Source: Aquabacterium sp. J223 (GTDB lineage Bacteria > Pseudomonadota > Gammaproteobacteria > Burkholderiales > Burkholderiaceae_C). Taken from it: a stretch of DNA of 64,000 nt. Under the pieces are notes generated by a model that was given only the letters and a program-made list of their open reading frames with translations, was not told where the DNA came from and searched no databases. Where the stretch lies: NCBI RefSeq assembly GCF_024666615.1, contig NZ_CP088297.1, forward strand, positions 744,001 to 808,000, written 5' to 3'. Shown in pieces: positions 1-8,967 of the stretch. The translations under genes and the position numbers were made by a program. Each line of letters starts with the position of its first letter. The first letter of the stretch is position 1.

Positions 1-392
1 CCGAGGTCGAGGTAGACCAGCGCCAGTTCGACCGATGCCAGCCCGCGTTCACGGCACAGCAGCGCGCCGTAGACCTGGGCCTGGGCCCAGTGCAGCGCGC
101 GGTGGCGCTCGGGCTGCCGGGCCAGGTCGCCGCGGAAGGTCTTCACCTCCTCCAGCCGACCGCGCGCGGCGTCGAAGCCGTCGGCGCGGCCGCGCACGGT
201 CAGCTCGTGGTGGTCGGCCTGCAGCGGCAGCTCGGCCTGCCAGCCCGCGCCGCGGCGCTGCCGCACCAGCGCATGGCCGGCCTGGCCCTCCTCGGCGGTG
301 GGTGAGGGCGTGAAGCGCAGGTCCAGGTCGCCGGCCTTGGCGGCGAACTCGCACAGCGCGCGCACCGCCACGGTGTAGCGGCCGGCGGACAC
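1..392 (-). CDS. ATP-dependent DNA helicase (DinG/Rad3-like) with N-terminal PD-(D/E)XK nuclease domain, N-terminal part only
   Basis: Only the first ~130 residues are inside the window; the gene continues beyond the left edge. The visible part contains GRADGFD at about residues 68-74 and EEVK at 81-84. This D...ExK arrangement is that of the Cas4/RecB-like PD-(D/E)XK nuclease fold which, in many betaproteobacteria, precedes a DinG/Rad3-type superfamily 2 helicase. The helicase motifs themselves are not visible, so the helicase part is inferred from family architecture. I chose the GTG at 390-392, 11 bp after the thiolase stop codon, because no ATG is available and the family-like sequence begins there (SAGRYTVAVRALCEF). 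The short gap suggests co-transcription with the thiolase. A stand-alone nuclease-like protein remains possible. Confidence 0.6.
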   Translation of the reverse strand, partial: MSAGRYTVAVRALCEFAAKAGDLDLRFTPSPTAEEGQAGHALVRQRRGAGWQAELPLQADHHELTVRGRADGFDAARGRLEEVKTFRGDLARQPERHRALHWAQAQVYGALLCRERGLASVELALVYLDL

Positions 393-403
393 GGCGTCGT
401 CGC

Positions 404-1591
404 TCAGAGCCGCTCGAACACCGCGGCGATGCCCTGTCCACCGCCGATGCACATCGTGACCAGCGCATGCCGGCCCTGCACCCGCTGCAGCTCGTACAGC
501 GCCTTGACGGTGATGATGGCGCCGGTGGCGCCCACCGGGTGCCCGAGCGAGATGCCCGAGCCGTTCGGGTTCACCTTCGCCGGGTCGAGGTCCAGCGCCC
601 GCGCCACCGCGCAGGCCTGGGCGGCGAAGGCCTCGTTGGACTCGATGACGTCGAGGTCGCGCGCCTTCAGGCCGGCCTTGTCCAGTGCCTTGCGCGAGGC
701 CGGCACCGGGCCGATGCCCATGGTCTTCGGGTCCACGCCGGCATGCGCGTAGCTCACCAGCCGGGCCAGCGGCTGCAGGCCGCGGCGTTCGGCCTCGCGC
801 CGCTCCATCAGCACCAGCGCGGCGGCGCCGTCGTTGATGCCGGAGGCATTGCCCGCGGTGACGGTGCCGTCCTCCTTCTGGAACGCCGGCTTCAGGCCGG
901 CGAGCTGCTCGGCCGTGGTGTCCGCGCGCACATGCTCGTCGGTGGCGAAACGCACCGTGCCCTTGCGGGTCTTCAGCTCGACGGGCAGCACCTGCGACGC
1001 GAAGCGGCCCTCGGCGATCGCCGCGGCCGCGCGGCGGTGGCTCTCGGCGGCCAGCGCGTCCTGCTCGGCGCGCGAGATGCCGTGCTCGCGGGCGACGTTC
1101 TCCGCCGTCACGCCCATGTGGATGGCGTGGAAGGGGTCGTGCAGCGCGCCGATCATCATGTCCACCAGGGTGGCGTTGCCCATTCGGGTGCCCCAGCGCG
1201 CCGCCGGCAGGTTCATCGGCCCGCGGCTCATGCTCTCCGCGCCGCCGGCCACCGCGATGTCGTACTCGCCCAGCAGCAGGCCCTGCGCGGCGCTGACGAC
1301 CGCCTGCAGGCCCGACCCGCACAGCCGGTTCACCGTCAGCGCCGGCGTCTCGGCCGGGCAGCCGCCCTCCAACGCCGCGACGCGTCCCAGGTACATGTCC
1401 CGCGGCTCGGTGTTGATGACGTGGCCGAAGACCACGTGGCCGACGTCGGCACCGGCCACCGACGAGCGGCGCAGCGCCTCGCGCAGCACCTGCGCGCCGA
1501 GCTGGCTGGGGGTGAGGTCCTTCAGGCTGCCGCCGAAGGACCCGATGGCGGTGCGCACACCGCTGGTGACGACGATCTCTCGCTGCTGCAT
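404..1591 (-). CDS. bktB: acetyl-CoA acyltransferase / beta-ketothiolase (BktB-like)
   Basis: Thiolase of 395 residues, the usual length. It condenses or cleaves acyl-CoA and acetyl-CoA; BktB of Cupriavidus supplies 3-ketoacyl-CoA for short-chain polyhydroxyalkanoate synthesis and also works in beta-oxidation. The nucleophilic cysteine is C91 in VNRLCGSGLQ. The second active-site block GHPVGATG and the C-terminal CIGGGQG cysteine block are present. Blocks such as TEPRDMYLGRVAAL and ALHDPFHAIHMGVTAENVA resemble BktB more than PhaA, which is why I use that symbol. No phaC or phaB gene lies nearby, so a general fatty-acid role cannot be excluded. It starts with ATG at 1591. Confidence 0.9.
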   Translation of the reverse strand: MQQREIVVTSGVRTAIGSFGGSLKDLTPSQLGAQVLREALRRSSVAGADVGHVVFGHVINTEPRDMYLGRVAALEGGCPAETPALTVNRLCGSGLQAVVSAAQGLLLGEYDIAVAGGAESMSRGPMNLPAARWGTRMGNATLVDMMIGALHDPFHAIHMGVTAENVAREHGISRAEQDALAAESHRRAAAAIAEGRFASQVLPVELKTRKGTVRFATDEHVRADTTAEQLAGLKPAFQKEDGTVTAGNASGINDGAAALVLMERREAERRGLQPLARLVSYAHAGVDPKTMGIGPVPASRKALDKAGLKARDLDVIESNEAFAAQACAVARALDLDPAKVNPNGSGISLGHPVGATGAIITVKALYELQRVQGRHALVTMCIGGGQGIAAVFERL

Positions 1592-1655
1592 GCGGACTCC
1601 TGCGGCCGCGAGGTCGGCCGGGGCCGGCAGTATGCGGTCAGCGGCGGCTGCGCCC

Positions 1656-2762
1656 TCAGGCGGCCGCGGCCGCCGGGTCGACCGCCAATCGGTCGCGGCC
1701 GGCCCGCTTGGCCTCGTACATCAGTCGGTCGGCGCGCTCGATGGCCGCATCCAGCGTCTCGCCGCGGCCGCAGGCGACCAGGCCGGCGGAGAAGGTCAGG
1801 CACCGCTCGTCCAGCACGCCGGCCAGCGACAGCGCCGCCACCCGCTCGCGCAGCCGCTGCAGCACCCGCTCGGCGGCATCGACCGGCGTGGCCGGCAGCA
1901 TGACGAGGAACTCCTCGCCGCCCCAGCGCGCGACGACGTCCCCGTCGCGCAACACCTGGCGTGCCGCCGTCGCGAAGGCCGCCAGCACCCGGTCGCCGGC
2001 CGCGTGGCCGTGGCCGTCGTTGATGCGCTTGAAATGGTCGATGTCGATCAGCGCCAGGCTCATGGTGCGGCCCTCGCCGCAGGCGCGGGCCATCAGCTCG
2101 CGCATGTGGCGGCGGTTGTGCAGCCCGGTCAGTTCGTCCTGCGTGGCCAGGCGGCGGATCTGTGCCAGCGCCTCGCGCAGTTCGGCCTTCTGCTGGCGCA
2201 GGTGCGAGCGCAGGCCGCTCATGCGCTCGGACAGCACGGTGATGCCCCAGATCGCCGTGGCGCCGAAGAGCAGGTGCGTTCCCTCGAGGGCGAGCGGGGC
2301 ATCGGGGTCGCGCCAGGCGGTGAGGCCCGTCGCCAGGCCCAACGTGATCGCCGCGATGACGCTCAGCAGCCGCGACTGCCGGGGGGTGAGCGAAAACATG
2401 CCGAACGCCAGGATCAGCAGCAGCAGCGTGAGCACGGCGCCGCGGGCGTCGCCGAGCAGGCCGTAGCCCAGACCGGTGCAGCAGAGGCCCCAGATGCACT
2501 GCGGCATGGTCAGCGACGGATCGCTGGACGAGTGCCGGTTCAGCCCGGCGCGCATCGCCGCGTAGGCCAGCGCCCCGCCGCCGAGCATCAGCCCCGAGAT
2601 CAGCAGCGCATGCGACAGGGGCAGGAGCCCCGCCAGCGCGGCGATGGTGGTGGTCAGCGAGTAACCGCCATACAGCACCAGCCCGAGCAGGGACTGGGTC
2701 ACGAAGTGCCGCTGACGCGGGTCGTCGTCCGCGGGCGGCAGATCGGTCGTGGGCGCAGTCAT
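1656..2762 (-). CDS. membrane-anchored diguanylate cyclase (GGDEF domain)
   Basis: This 368-residue protein has an N-terminal half with five to six hydrophobic segments (about residues 25-180), then a short helical linker (about 185-205) and a C-terminal GGDEF domain. The active-site signature is RWGGEEFLVMLP, with GGEEF at 281-285, a functional variant of GGDEF. An RxxD inhibitory site (RDGD, 272-275) sits exactly five residues upstream, so product inhibition by c-di-GMP is expected. It should make c-di-GMP from two GTP at the inner membrane; the input sensed by the membrane part is unknown. I used the ATG at 2762 rather than an in-frame TTG at 2783. It is transcribed divergently from yajC. 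Confidence 0.88.
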   Translation of the reverse strand: MTAPTTDLPPADDDPRQRHFVTQSLLGLVLYGGYSLTTTIAALAGLLPLSHALLISGLMLGGGALAYAAMRAGLNRHSSSDPSLTMPQCIWGLCCTGLGYGLLGDARGAVLTLLLLILAFGMFSLTPRQSRLLSVIAAITLGLATGLTAWRDPDAPLALEGTHLLFGATAIWGITVLSERMSGLRSHLRQQKAELREALAQIRRLATQDELTGLHNRRHMRELMARACGEGRTMSLALIDIDHFKRINDGHGHAAGDRVLAAFATAARQVLRDGDVVARWGGEEFLVMLPATPVDAAERVLQRLRERVAALSLAGVLDERCLTFSAGLVACGRGETLDAAIERADRLMYEAKRAGRDRLAVDPAAAAA

Positions 2763-2885
2763 GGCACGGCTCGTTGCCGGCAATATCGGTCGCCCTGCGG
2801 CCCGACTTGAACGGCGCCGCCGCCCGGTGCGGGCGCCCCGTCCGGCGGGACGCCAGGGGCAATCCGTCTGCCAAGGGTCGGCGAC

Positions 2886-2891
2886 TACAAT
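2886..2891 (+). promoter_or_regulatory. possible -10 hexamer (TACAAT) upstream of yajC
   Basis: TACAAT lies 32 bp before the yajC GTG start in otherwise GC-rich DNA. No convincing -35 box is visible at the right distance. Offered as a weak candidate only. Confidence 0.3.
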
Positions 2892-2923
2892 CGGCGGCTT
2901 TGGGTCACCAGGAAACGCCTGCC

Positions 2924-3253
2924 GTGTTCATCACCGAAGCCTTTGCCCAAGCGGCCCCCCCGGCCGCGACCGGCGGCACCGAATCCACCCTGCTCAGCAT
3001 GGCGCCGCTGGTGCTCATGTTCGTGGTGCTGTACTTCATCATGATCCGCCCGCAGATGAAGCGGCAGAAGGAGCACAAGGCCATGATCGAAGCCCTGGCC
3101 AAGGGCGACGAGGTGGTCACCGCCGGTGGCGTGCTGGGCAAGGTGTCCCGCCTGGGCGAGACCTTCGTCCACATCGAGGTCGCCAACGGCGTCGAACTGC
3201 AGGTGCAGCGCAGCGCCGTCTCGCAGGTGCTGCCCAAGGGCACGTTGAAGTAA
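2924..3253 (+). CDS. yajC: Sec translocon accessory protein YajC
   Basis: YajC is a single-pass inner-membrane protein that associates with SecDF-YidC. This 109-residue protein has a short N-terminus, one hydrophobic segment (SMAPLVLMFVVLYFIMI) and then the family hallmark RPQMKRQKEHKAMIEALAKGDEVVTAGGVLGKV. The start is a GTG at 2924, chosen because AGGAAA at 2910-2915 is well spaced before it and the family begins with a short MFITEAFAQ-like leader. The next genes are secD and secF, the classic operon. The tgt and queA genes that often precede yajC are not here; the upstream neighbour is a divergent GGDEF gene. Confidence 0.95.
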   Translation: MFITEAFAQAAPPAATGGTESTLLSMAPLVLMFVVLYFIMIRPQMKRQKEHKAMIEALAKGDEVVTAGGVLGKVSRLGETFVHIEVANGVELQVQRSAVSQVLPKGTLK

Positions 3254-3260
3254 GGCCTGC

Positions 3261-3284
3261 GGCCGGCCCGTCGGCGGGCCGGCC
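3261..3284 (+). other. stem-loop between yajC and secD
   Basis: A perfect 10-bp GC-only inverted repeat (GGCCGGCCCG ... CGGGCCGGCC) closes a TCGG loop just after the yajC stop codon. There is no following T-run, so it is not a standard intrinsic terminator. It may be an attenuator or an mRNA-stabilising hairpin that sets the yajC to secD ratio. Confidence 0.5.
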
Positions 3285-3314
3285 GTGACCGCCCCCGGCG
3301 CCCGAGGAGCCTCC

Positions 3315-5186
3315 ATGAACCGCTATCCCTGGTGGAAGTACGCGATCCTCGGCGTTGCGCTGCTGATCGGGCTGCTCTACACCCTGCCCAACTTCTTCAG
3401 CGAGGCGCCGGCGGTGCAGGTGTCCAGCGGCAAGGCCACGCTGAAGGTCGACGCCGGCCTGGTGCCGCGGGTCGAATCGGTGCTGAAGGAGGCCGGCCTG
3501 CCGGCCGACTACGTCCAGTTCGACGGCAACTCGGTGCGCGCGCGCTTCGCCGACACCGACATCCAGCTCAAGGCCAAGGACGCGCTGCAGCGCGCCCTCA
3601 ACCCCGACCCGGCCGACCCGTCGTACATCGTGGCGCTGAACCTGGTGTCGCGCTCGCCGGCGTGGATGGCGGGCATCCGCGCGCTGCCCATGTACCTGGG
3701 CCTGGACCTGCGCGGCGGCGTGCACTTCCTGATGCAGGTGGACATGAAGGCGGCGCTGACCAAACGCGCCGAGGCGCTGGCCGGCGACGTGCGCCAGCTG
3801 CTGCGCGACAAGTCGATCCGCCACGCCGGCATCGCCCGCAACGGCGACGCGGTGGACGTGCGCTTCCGCGACGAGGCCCAGCGCAGCGCGGCGCTGAACC
3901 TGCTCACCGACCAGCTGCCCGACCTGACGTGGACGCCGGCGGGCGGCGACGGCGAGCTGCGCCTGGTCGGCGTGCTCAAGCCCGAGGCCGCGCGCCGGGT
4001 GCAGGACGCGGCGCTGAAGCAGAACATCTCCACCCTGCACAACCGGGTCAACGAACTCGGCGTCGCCGAACCGGTGATCCAGCAGCAGGGCGCCGACCGG
4101 GTGGTGGTGCAGCTGCCCGGCGTGCAGGACACCGCCAAGGCCAAGGACATCATCGGCCGCACCGCGACGCTGGAGGTGCGCCTGGTCGACGACAGCGCCG
4201 AGGCGCAAGGCGCCCTGGCCGGCGGTGCGGTGCCCTTCGGCACCGAGCGCTACGTCGAGCGCGGCGGCGCGCCGCTGATCGTCAAGCGCCAGGTCATCCT
4301 CACCGGCGAGAACCTGACCGACGCCCAGCCGGGCTTCGACGGCCAGACCCAGGAACCGGCGGTGCACCTGACGCTGGACGCCAAGGGCTCGCGCATCTTC
4401 CGCGACGTGACGCGGGAGAACGTCGGCAAGCGCATGGCCATCCTGCTGTTCGAGAAGGGCAAGGGCGAGGTCGTGACCGCACCGGTGATCCGCAGCGAGA
4501 TCTCCGGCGGCCGGGTGCAGATCTCGGGCAGCATGACCACGCAGGAGGCCAGCGACACCGCGCTGCTGCTGCGTGCCGGCTCGCTGGCCGCGCCGATGGA
4601 GATCATCGAGGAAAGCACCATCGGCCCGAGCCTGGGCGCCGACAACATCGAGAAGGGCTTCGACAGCCTGCTCTACGGCTTCGCCGCCATCGCGGTGTTC
4701 ATGTGCGCCTACTACCTGCTGTTCGGGCTGTTCTCCACGCTGGCGCTGGCGTTCAACCTGCTGCTGCTGGTGGCGGTGCTGTCCATGCTGCAGGCCACGC
4801 TGACGCTGCCGGGCATCGCCGCCATCGCGCTGACGCTGGGCATGGCCATCGACGCCAACGTGCTGATCAACGAGCGGGTGCGCGAGGAGCTGCGCAACGG
4901 CAGCGCACCGCAGACCGCCATCCACGCCGGCTACGAGCGGGCGTTCGCCACCATCCTCGACTCCAACATCACCACGCTGATCGCCGGCCTGGCGCTGCTG
5001 GCCTTCGGCTCGGGCCCGGTGCGCGGCTTCGCGGTGGTGCACTGCCTGGGCATCCTGACGTCGATGTTCTCGGCGGTGATGTTCTCGCGCGGGCTGGTGA
5101 ACCTGTGGTACGGCCGCCAACGCAAGCTCAAGGGCGTGTCCATCGGCCAGGTGTGGCGGCCGGACGGCGCACCGAACAAGGCATGA
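3315..5186 (+). CDS. secD: protein translocase subunit SecD
   Basis: SecD, 623 residues, forms with SecF the proton-driven RND-type motor that pulls proteins through SecYEG on the periplasmic side. There is an N-terminal membrane segment (WKYAILGVALLIGLLYTLP), a large periplasmic region with the conserved LGLDLRGGVHFLMQVD, and a C-terminal block of five membrane segments containing GIAAIALTLGMAIDANVLINERVREEL, the family's key TM4 region with the functional aspartate. I took the ATG at 3315, preceded by GAGGAG at 3304-3309, rather than an upstream in-frame start at 3285. It sits between yajC and secF. Confidence 0.96.
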   Translation: MNRYPWWKYAILGVALLIGLLYTLPNFFSEAPAVQVSSGKATLKVDAGLVPRVESVLKEAGLPADYVQFDGNSVRARFADTDIQLKAKDALQRALNPDPADPSYIVALNLVSRSPAWMAGIRALPMYLGLDLRGGVHFLMQVDMKAALTKRAEALAGDVRQLLRDKSIRHAGIARNGDAVDVRFRDEAQRSAALNLLTDQLPDLTWTPAGGDGELRLVGVLKPEAARRVQDAALKQNISTLHNRVNELGVAEPVIQQQGADRVVVQLPGVQDTAKAKDIIGRTATLEVRLVDDSAEAQGALAGGAVPFGTERYVERGGAPLIVKRQVILTGENLTDAQPGFDGQTQEPAVHLTLDAKGSRIFRDVTRENVGKRMAILLFEKGKGEVVTAPVIRSEISGGRVQISGSMTTQEASDTALLLRAGSLAAPMEIIEESTIGPSLGADNIEKGFDSLLYGFAAIAVFMCAYYLLFGLFSTLALAFNLLLLVAVLSMLQATLTLPGIAAIALTLGMAIDANVLINERVREELRNGSAPQTAIHAGYERAFATILDSNITTLIAGLALLAFGSGPVRGFAVVHCLGILTSMFSAVMFSRGLVNLWYGRQRKLKGVSIGQVWRPDGAPNKA

Positions 5187-5272
5187 GCACGCCGGGCCGC
5201 TCCCAAGGGCGAATCCCGCAGCGCATTGCGCGCAGGGTGGTCCATTGACCGCCGCCACCTGAGGACCACGCC

Positions 5273-6310
5273 ATGGAGTTCTTCCGCATCCGCCGCGACA
5301 TCCCGTTCATGCGCCATGCGCTGGTGCTGAACGCGATCTCGCTGGTCACCTTCCTCGCCGCGGTGTTCTTCCTCGCCACCCGCGGCCTGCACCTGTCCAT
5401 CGAGTTCACCGGCGGCACGCTGATCCAGGTCCAGTACGCCGAGGCGGCGCCGCTGGAGAAGGTGCGCACCACCGTCGAGGGCCTGGGCTTCGGCGAGGTG
5501 CAGGTGCAGAACTTCGGCAGCTCGCGCGACGTGCTGATCCGGGTGCCGGTGCGCCCCGGCGAGCAGCAGGCCACGCTGACCGCCCGGGTGGTGCAGGCGC
5601 TGTGCGCCGCCGAGAACGGCCGGGTGGAGGACCGCCAGTACACCACCGAAAAGGGCGAGCAGGTCAGCCGCGCGGCCTGCGTCGCCGGCAGCGCCGAGCC
5701 GCTGCACCTGACCCGCAGCGAGTTCGTCGGCCCGAGCGTCGGCGAGGAGCTGGCCACCAACGGCGCGCTCGCGCTGGGCATGACCATCCTCGGCATCATG
5801 GTCTACCTGGCGCTGCGCTTCGAGTGGAAGTTCTCGGTGGCGGCCATCGTCGCCAACCTGCACGACGTCATCATCATCCTGGGCTTCTTCGCCTTCTTCC
5901 AGTGGGAGTTCTCGCTGTCGGTGCTGGCGGCGGTGCTGGCGGTGCTGGGTTATTCGGTCAACGAGTCCGTCGTCATCTTCGACCGCATCCGCGAGGCCTT
6001 CCGCAAGTACCGCAAGATGACCACGCCGCAGGTGATCGACCACGCGATCACCAGCACGATGAGCCGCACCATCATCACTCACGGCTCGACGCAGCTGATG
6101 GTGCTGTCGATGCTGCTGTTCGGCGGGCCGACGCTGCACTACTTCGCGCTGGCGCTGACCATCGGCATCCTGTTCGGCATCTATTCGTCGGTGTTCGTCG
6201 CCGCGGCCATCGCCATGTGGCTGGGCGTCAAGCGGGAGGACCTGGTCAAGCCGGGCAGCGCCGCCAAACCCGGCGACCCGGCGGACCCCAACGCCGGGGC
6301 GGTGGTGTAG
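5273..6310 (+). CDS. secF: protein translocase subunit SecF
   Basis: SecF, 345 residues, partner of SecD. After the first membrane segment comes the signature LSIEFTGGTLIQVQ. The C-terminal half has five membrane segments with GYSVNESVVIFDRIREAFRK and ISTMSRTI-like sequence (ITSTMSRTIITHGSTQLMV), the SecF counterpart of the SecD motor region. The periplasmic loop is slightly long, with two cysteines (LCAAENG and AACVAGS) that could form a disulfide in the periplasm. The gene follows secD after 86 bp and is the last gene of the yajC-secD-secF operon. Confidence 0.96.
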   Translation: MEFFRIRRDIPFMRHALVLNAISLVTFLAAVFFLATRGLHLSIEFTGGTLIQVQYAEAAPLEKVRTTVEGLGFGEVQVQNFGSSRDVLIRVPVRPGEQQATLTARVVQALCAAENGRVEDRQYTTEKGEQVSRAACVAGSAEPLHLTRSEFVGPSVGEELATNGALALGMTILGIMVYLALRFEWKFSVAAIVANLHDVIIILGFFAFFQWEFSLSVLAAVLAVLGYSVNESVVIFDRIREAFRKYRKMTTPQVIDHAITSTMSRTIITHGSTQLMVLSMLLFGGPTLHYFALALTIGILFGIYSSVFVAAAIAMWLGVKREDLVKPGSAAKPGDPADPNAGAVV

Positions 6311-6353
6311 AGTCGTTCGACCCCCCCGGCCCACCCCACAGTCCACCCCCTCC

Positions 6354-8849
6354 ATGGCGACCGGCGCCGCCAACCTGAACCTGGCCCAGCAGGCGCGCCG
6401 CCGCTACACCGAGGAGGTGGTGCGCCAGCTGCCGGCCATCGTGCAGGCGGTGAACTCCGCGGCGCTGGCACTGCTGGAGCGCCCGGCCGAGCATGCGGTG
6501 ATGCAGCGCCGTCGCGATGTGGCCATCGAGGTGCCGCGCCGCACCGGCGTGTGGCACGACACGCTGGTCCACGCCCTGCAACGCGCGCTGGCCGCGGGCG
6601 GCTCCGCCACCCGCTTCGACGACCTGCCCTGGCCGGGCGCCAGCCGCGCGGCACCCGGCCTGGCGCTGGTCGACGACGACACCATCGAGCGCGAGATCCT
6701 CGGTTCACGGCTGGCCCTCGCCGTGATGGACCGCGCCGCGTGGGAGTTCACCGACCTGCGCTCGCGCGTCGCCGCCCTGGAGTCGCGCGGCGAGCTCGAG
6801 CCGCACGACCTGCTGCGCGCGCACGTCCTGGCCCGGCTGGCGGTGGAGGCCTGGCGTGCCGCCGAGCTGCCGCTGGCCGCCTGGCGCGAGCTGCAGCCGG
6901 CGCTGCACCAGGAGTTCGCGGCGCTGGTCGAGGAGACCTACCACGAGACCAACCGCTGGTTGAAGGAGCGCGGCGTGCTGCCCGAGGTCGACCTGCGGCC
7001 GCTCATCCGCCGCAGCCGGGACACCGGCGCGGGCGGCACGACGACCCGCCACGGCAGCGACCCCGCCATCGGTCCTGGGGGCGACAGCCGCTTCGGCGGT
7101 CTGGCGCGTGGCGCCGGCGGTGGCGCGGCCGGCGGCTTCGGCGCCTCGGGTTTCGGCCGTGGCGGCGGCGGCGCCGCGGACACCGGCCACGCGGGTGGCC
7201 GCCCGTCGACCCGCGGTGGCGACGTGCCCACCACGCAGCCCAGCGTGCTCTCGCCCGGCGCCACCACCCGCAGCGGCGGCCTGCTCGGCAGCCGGACCGT
7301 GCCGGGCCGGGTCGGCGTGCAGGACGAGACCCGCCTGATGACACGCAGCGGCCCGACCGCGTCGCCGATCGGTGAACAGGCGCGCGAGGTGCTCGGCCGC
7401 CTCAACCGACTGGTGGGACGCCAGTTGCCCGGCTTCGGCGATGCGGCGCGCACCACCCGGCCGGCGTCGCCGGCGCTGCGCCAGGCGATGGACGCCGTGC
7501 AGGTCAGCCTGCGCCAGCGGCTGGAGCACGAGGGCCAGCAGGGCCTGGCGCCGCCCACCGCGCCGGTGCTGCTGGACGAACTGCACCGCAACAAGCAGGC
7601 GCTGAAGAACGCCGCCGAGACGCCGGTCGAGCGCGCCACCATCGAGATCGTCGCGCTGCTGTTCCAGAGCATCCTCACCGAGGACCGCATCCCGGCCACG
7701 GTGCGGGTGTGGTTCGCCCGGCTGCAGATGCCGGTGCTGCGGGTGGCCATCGTGGAGCCCGACTTCTTCGCGACGCTCGACCACCCGGCCCGTCGCCTGA
7801 TCGACCGCATGGGCGCCTGCGTCATGGGCTTCGACGCCGCGCGCGCCATCGGCGATGCGCTGGAGAAGGAGATCAAGCGGGTGGTGCAGGTGGTCGAGGC
7901 CTACCCCGACACCGGCCGCCGCGTGTTCCAGACGGTGCTGACCGAGTTCGAGACCTTCCTCGAGCACTACTTCCGCCACGAGAACGAGGCCAGCAAGCGT
8001 GGCGTCTCGCTGGCCCAGCAGGTCGAGCAGCGCGAGACGCTGGCCATCCAGTACACCATCGAGCTGCGCAAGATGCTCGACGAGGTGCCGGTGCAGGACG
8101 GCGTGCGCCAGTTCCTGTTCCAGGTCTGGGCCGACGTGCTGGCCACCACCGCGCTGCGCCATGGGGCGCAGGGCGACGAGACCCGGGCGATGAAGCGTGC
8201 GGCCGCCGACCTCATCTGGTCGGCCGGTGCGAAGGTCTCCCGCGAGGAGCGCGCGGAGGTGCTGCGCCGGCTGCCGCCGCTGCTGAAGACGCTGCGCGAG
8301 GGCATGGCCTCCGCCGGCGTGGCCGCCGACAAGCAGGACGAGCACATCCAGGCGCTGAACAACTCGCTCGCCGCGGCCTTCAGCGCCAAGGCCGCCGCCA
8401 TCCCGCAGGAGCGGCTGGAGGAGCTGACGCGACGGCTGGAAGCGCTGGAGGCGATGCTGCCGGACGGCGCGGAGCTGGACATCGACGACTCGCTGGTGCC
8501 CAACCTGGCCGACCACGAGAGCGAGGCGCTGGAGGTGGTGGGCGAGGGCGGCTCGATGCCCACCGCCGCCATGCTGGCCTGGGCGCGCGAGCTGCAGGTC
8601 GGCGCCTGGTTCATGCTCGACTACCGCAACCGCAACGAGGCGGTGCAGCTGGCCTGGCAGGGCATGCGCCGGCGGCTGTCGCTGTTCGTCAACCCGCACG
8701 GCCGGGCGGTGCTGTTCCAGCAGCACCGGCTGGCGTCGTTCCTTCAGGCGGGGCTGCTGCTGCCGGCCCAGGACGAGGCGCTGACTGTGCGCGCCACGCG
8801 CACCGCGCTGGCCAAGCTGGACGTCGACCCGGGCCGACTCGTCAACTGA
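6354..8849 (+). CDS. DUF1631 family protein of unknown function
   Basis: A large 831-residue protein recognised as the DUF1631 family, typical of Burkholderiales and some gammaproteobacteria; its function is not established. The N-terminal part (about 1-220) is helical. It is followed by a low-complexity Gly/Arg/Thr-rich linker (about residues 225-330, rich in GGG and GFG) and then a long helical C-terminal domain with conserved-looking stretches such as IVALLFQSILTEDRIPATVRVWFARLQMPVLRVAI and FFRHENEASKRGVSLAQQVEQRE. No signal peptide or membrane segment is visible, so it is probably cytoplasmic. It starts 43 bp after secF and may be cotranscribed. It converges on smg. Confidence 0.85.
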   Translation: MATGAANLNLAQQARRRYTEEVVRQLPAIVQAVNSAALALLERPAEHAVMQRRRDVAIEVPRRTGVWHDTLVHALQRALAAGGSATRFDDLPWPGASRAAPGLALVDDDTIEREILGSRLALAVMDRAAWEFTDLRSRVAALESRGELEPHDLLRAHVLARLAVEAWRAAELPLAAWRELQPALHQEFAALVEETYHETNRWLKERGVLPEVDLRPLIRRSRDTGAGGTTTRHGSDPAIGPGGDSRFGGLARGAGGGAAGGFGASGFGRGGGGAADTGHAGGRPSTRGGDVPTTQPSVLSPGATTRSGGLLGSRTVPGRVGVQDETRLMTRSGPTASPIGEQAREVLGRLNRLVGRQLPGFGDAARTTRPASPALRQAMDAVQVSLRQRLEHEGQQGLAPPTAPVLLDELHRNKQALKNAAETPVERATIEIVALLFQSILTEDRIPATVRVWFARLQMPVLRVAIVEPDFFATLDHPARRLIDRMGACVMGFDAARAIGDALEKEIKRVVQVVEAYPDTGRRVFQTVLTEFETFLEHYFRHENEASKRGVSLAQQVEQRETLAIQYTIELRKMLDEVPVQDGVRQFLFQVWADVLATTALRHGAQGDETRAMKRAAADLIWSAGAKVSREERAEVLRRLPPLLKTLREGMASAGVAADKQDEHIQALNNSLAAAFSAKAAAIPQERLEELTRRLEALEAMLPDGAELDIDDSLVPNLADHESEALEVVGEGGSMPTAAMLAWARELQVGAWFMLDYRNRNEAVQLAWQGMRRRLSLFVNPHGRAVLFQQHRLASFLQAGLLLPAQDEALTVRATRTALAKLDVDPGRLVN

Positions 8850-8927
8850 GTGGAAGCCGTCGCGCCTTAGCGCACGGCGTCCTTCAAGCGGCAACCACGG
8901 ATCCGGCTTTGCCGGGCCGTCGGTTGC

Positions 8928-8943
8928 GCCCCCTTGAGGGGGC
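8928..8943. terminator. stem-loop in the convergent DUF1631/smg gap
   Basis: GCCCCC-TTGA-GGGGGC forms a 6-bp GC stem midway between two converging genes. It is part of a longer GC-rich element (about 8865-8965) that also contains GGATCCGGCTTTGCCGG. There is no T-run. A bidirectional terminator role is inferred from its position. Confidence 0.4.
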
Positions 8944-8967
8944 CGCCGTCAGGCGGTACGGGGGTGG

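Noticed and set aside
7020-7330. Gly-rich region inside the DUF1631 gene considered as a DNA repeat array
   Set aside because: There is no regular repeat period in the DNA. It is low-complexity coding sequence in frame with both flanking domains.
8899-8904. A further GGATCC site considered as a third copy of the candidate operator
   Set aside because: Its flanks (CACGGATCCGGC) do not fit TCnGGATCCnGA, and it lies inside a terminator-like element between convergent genes.
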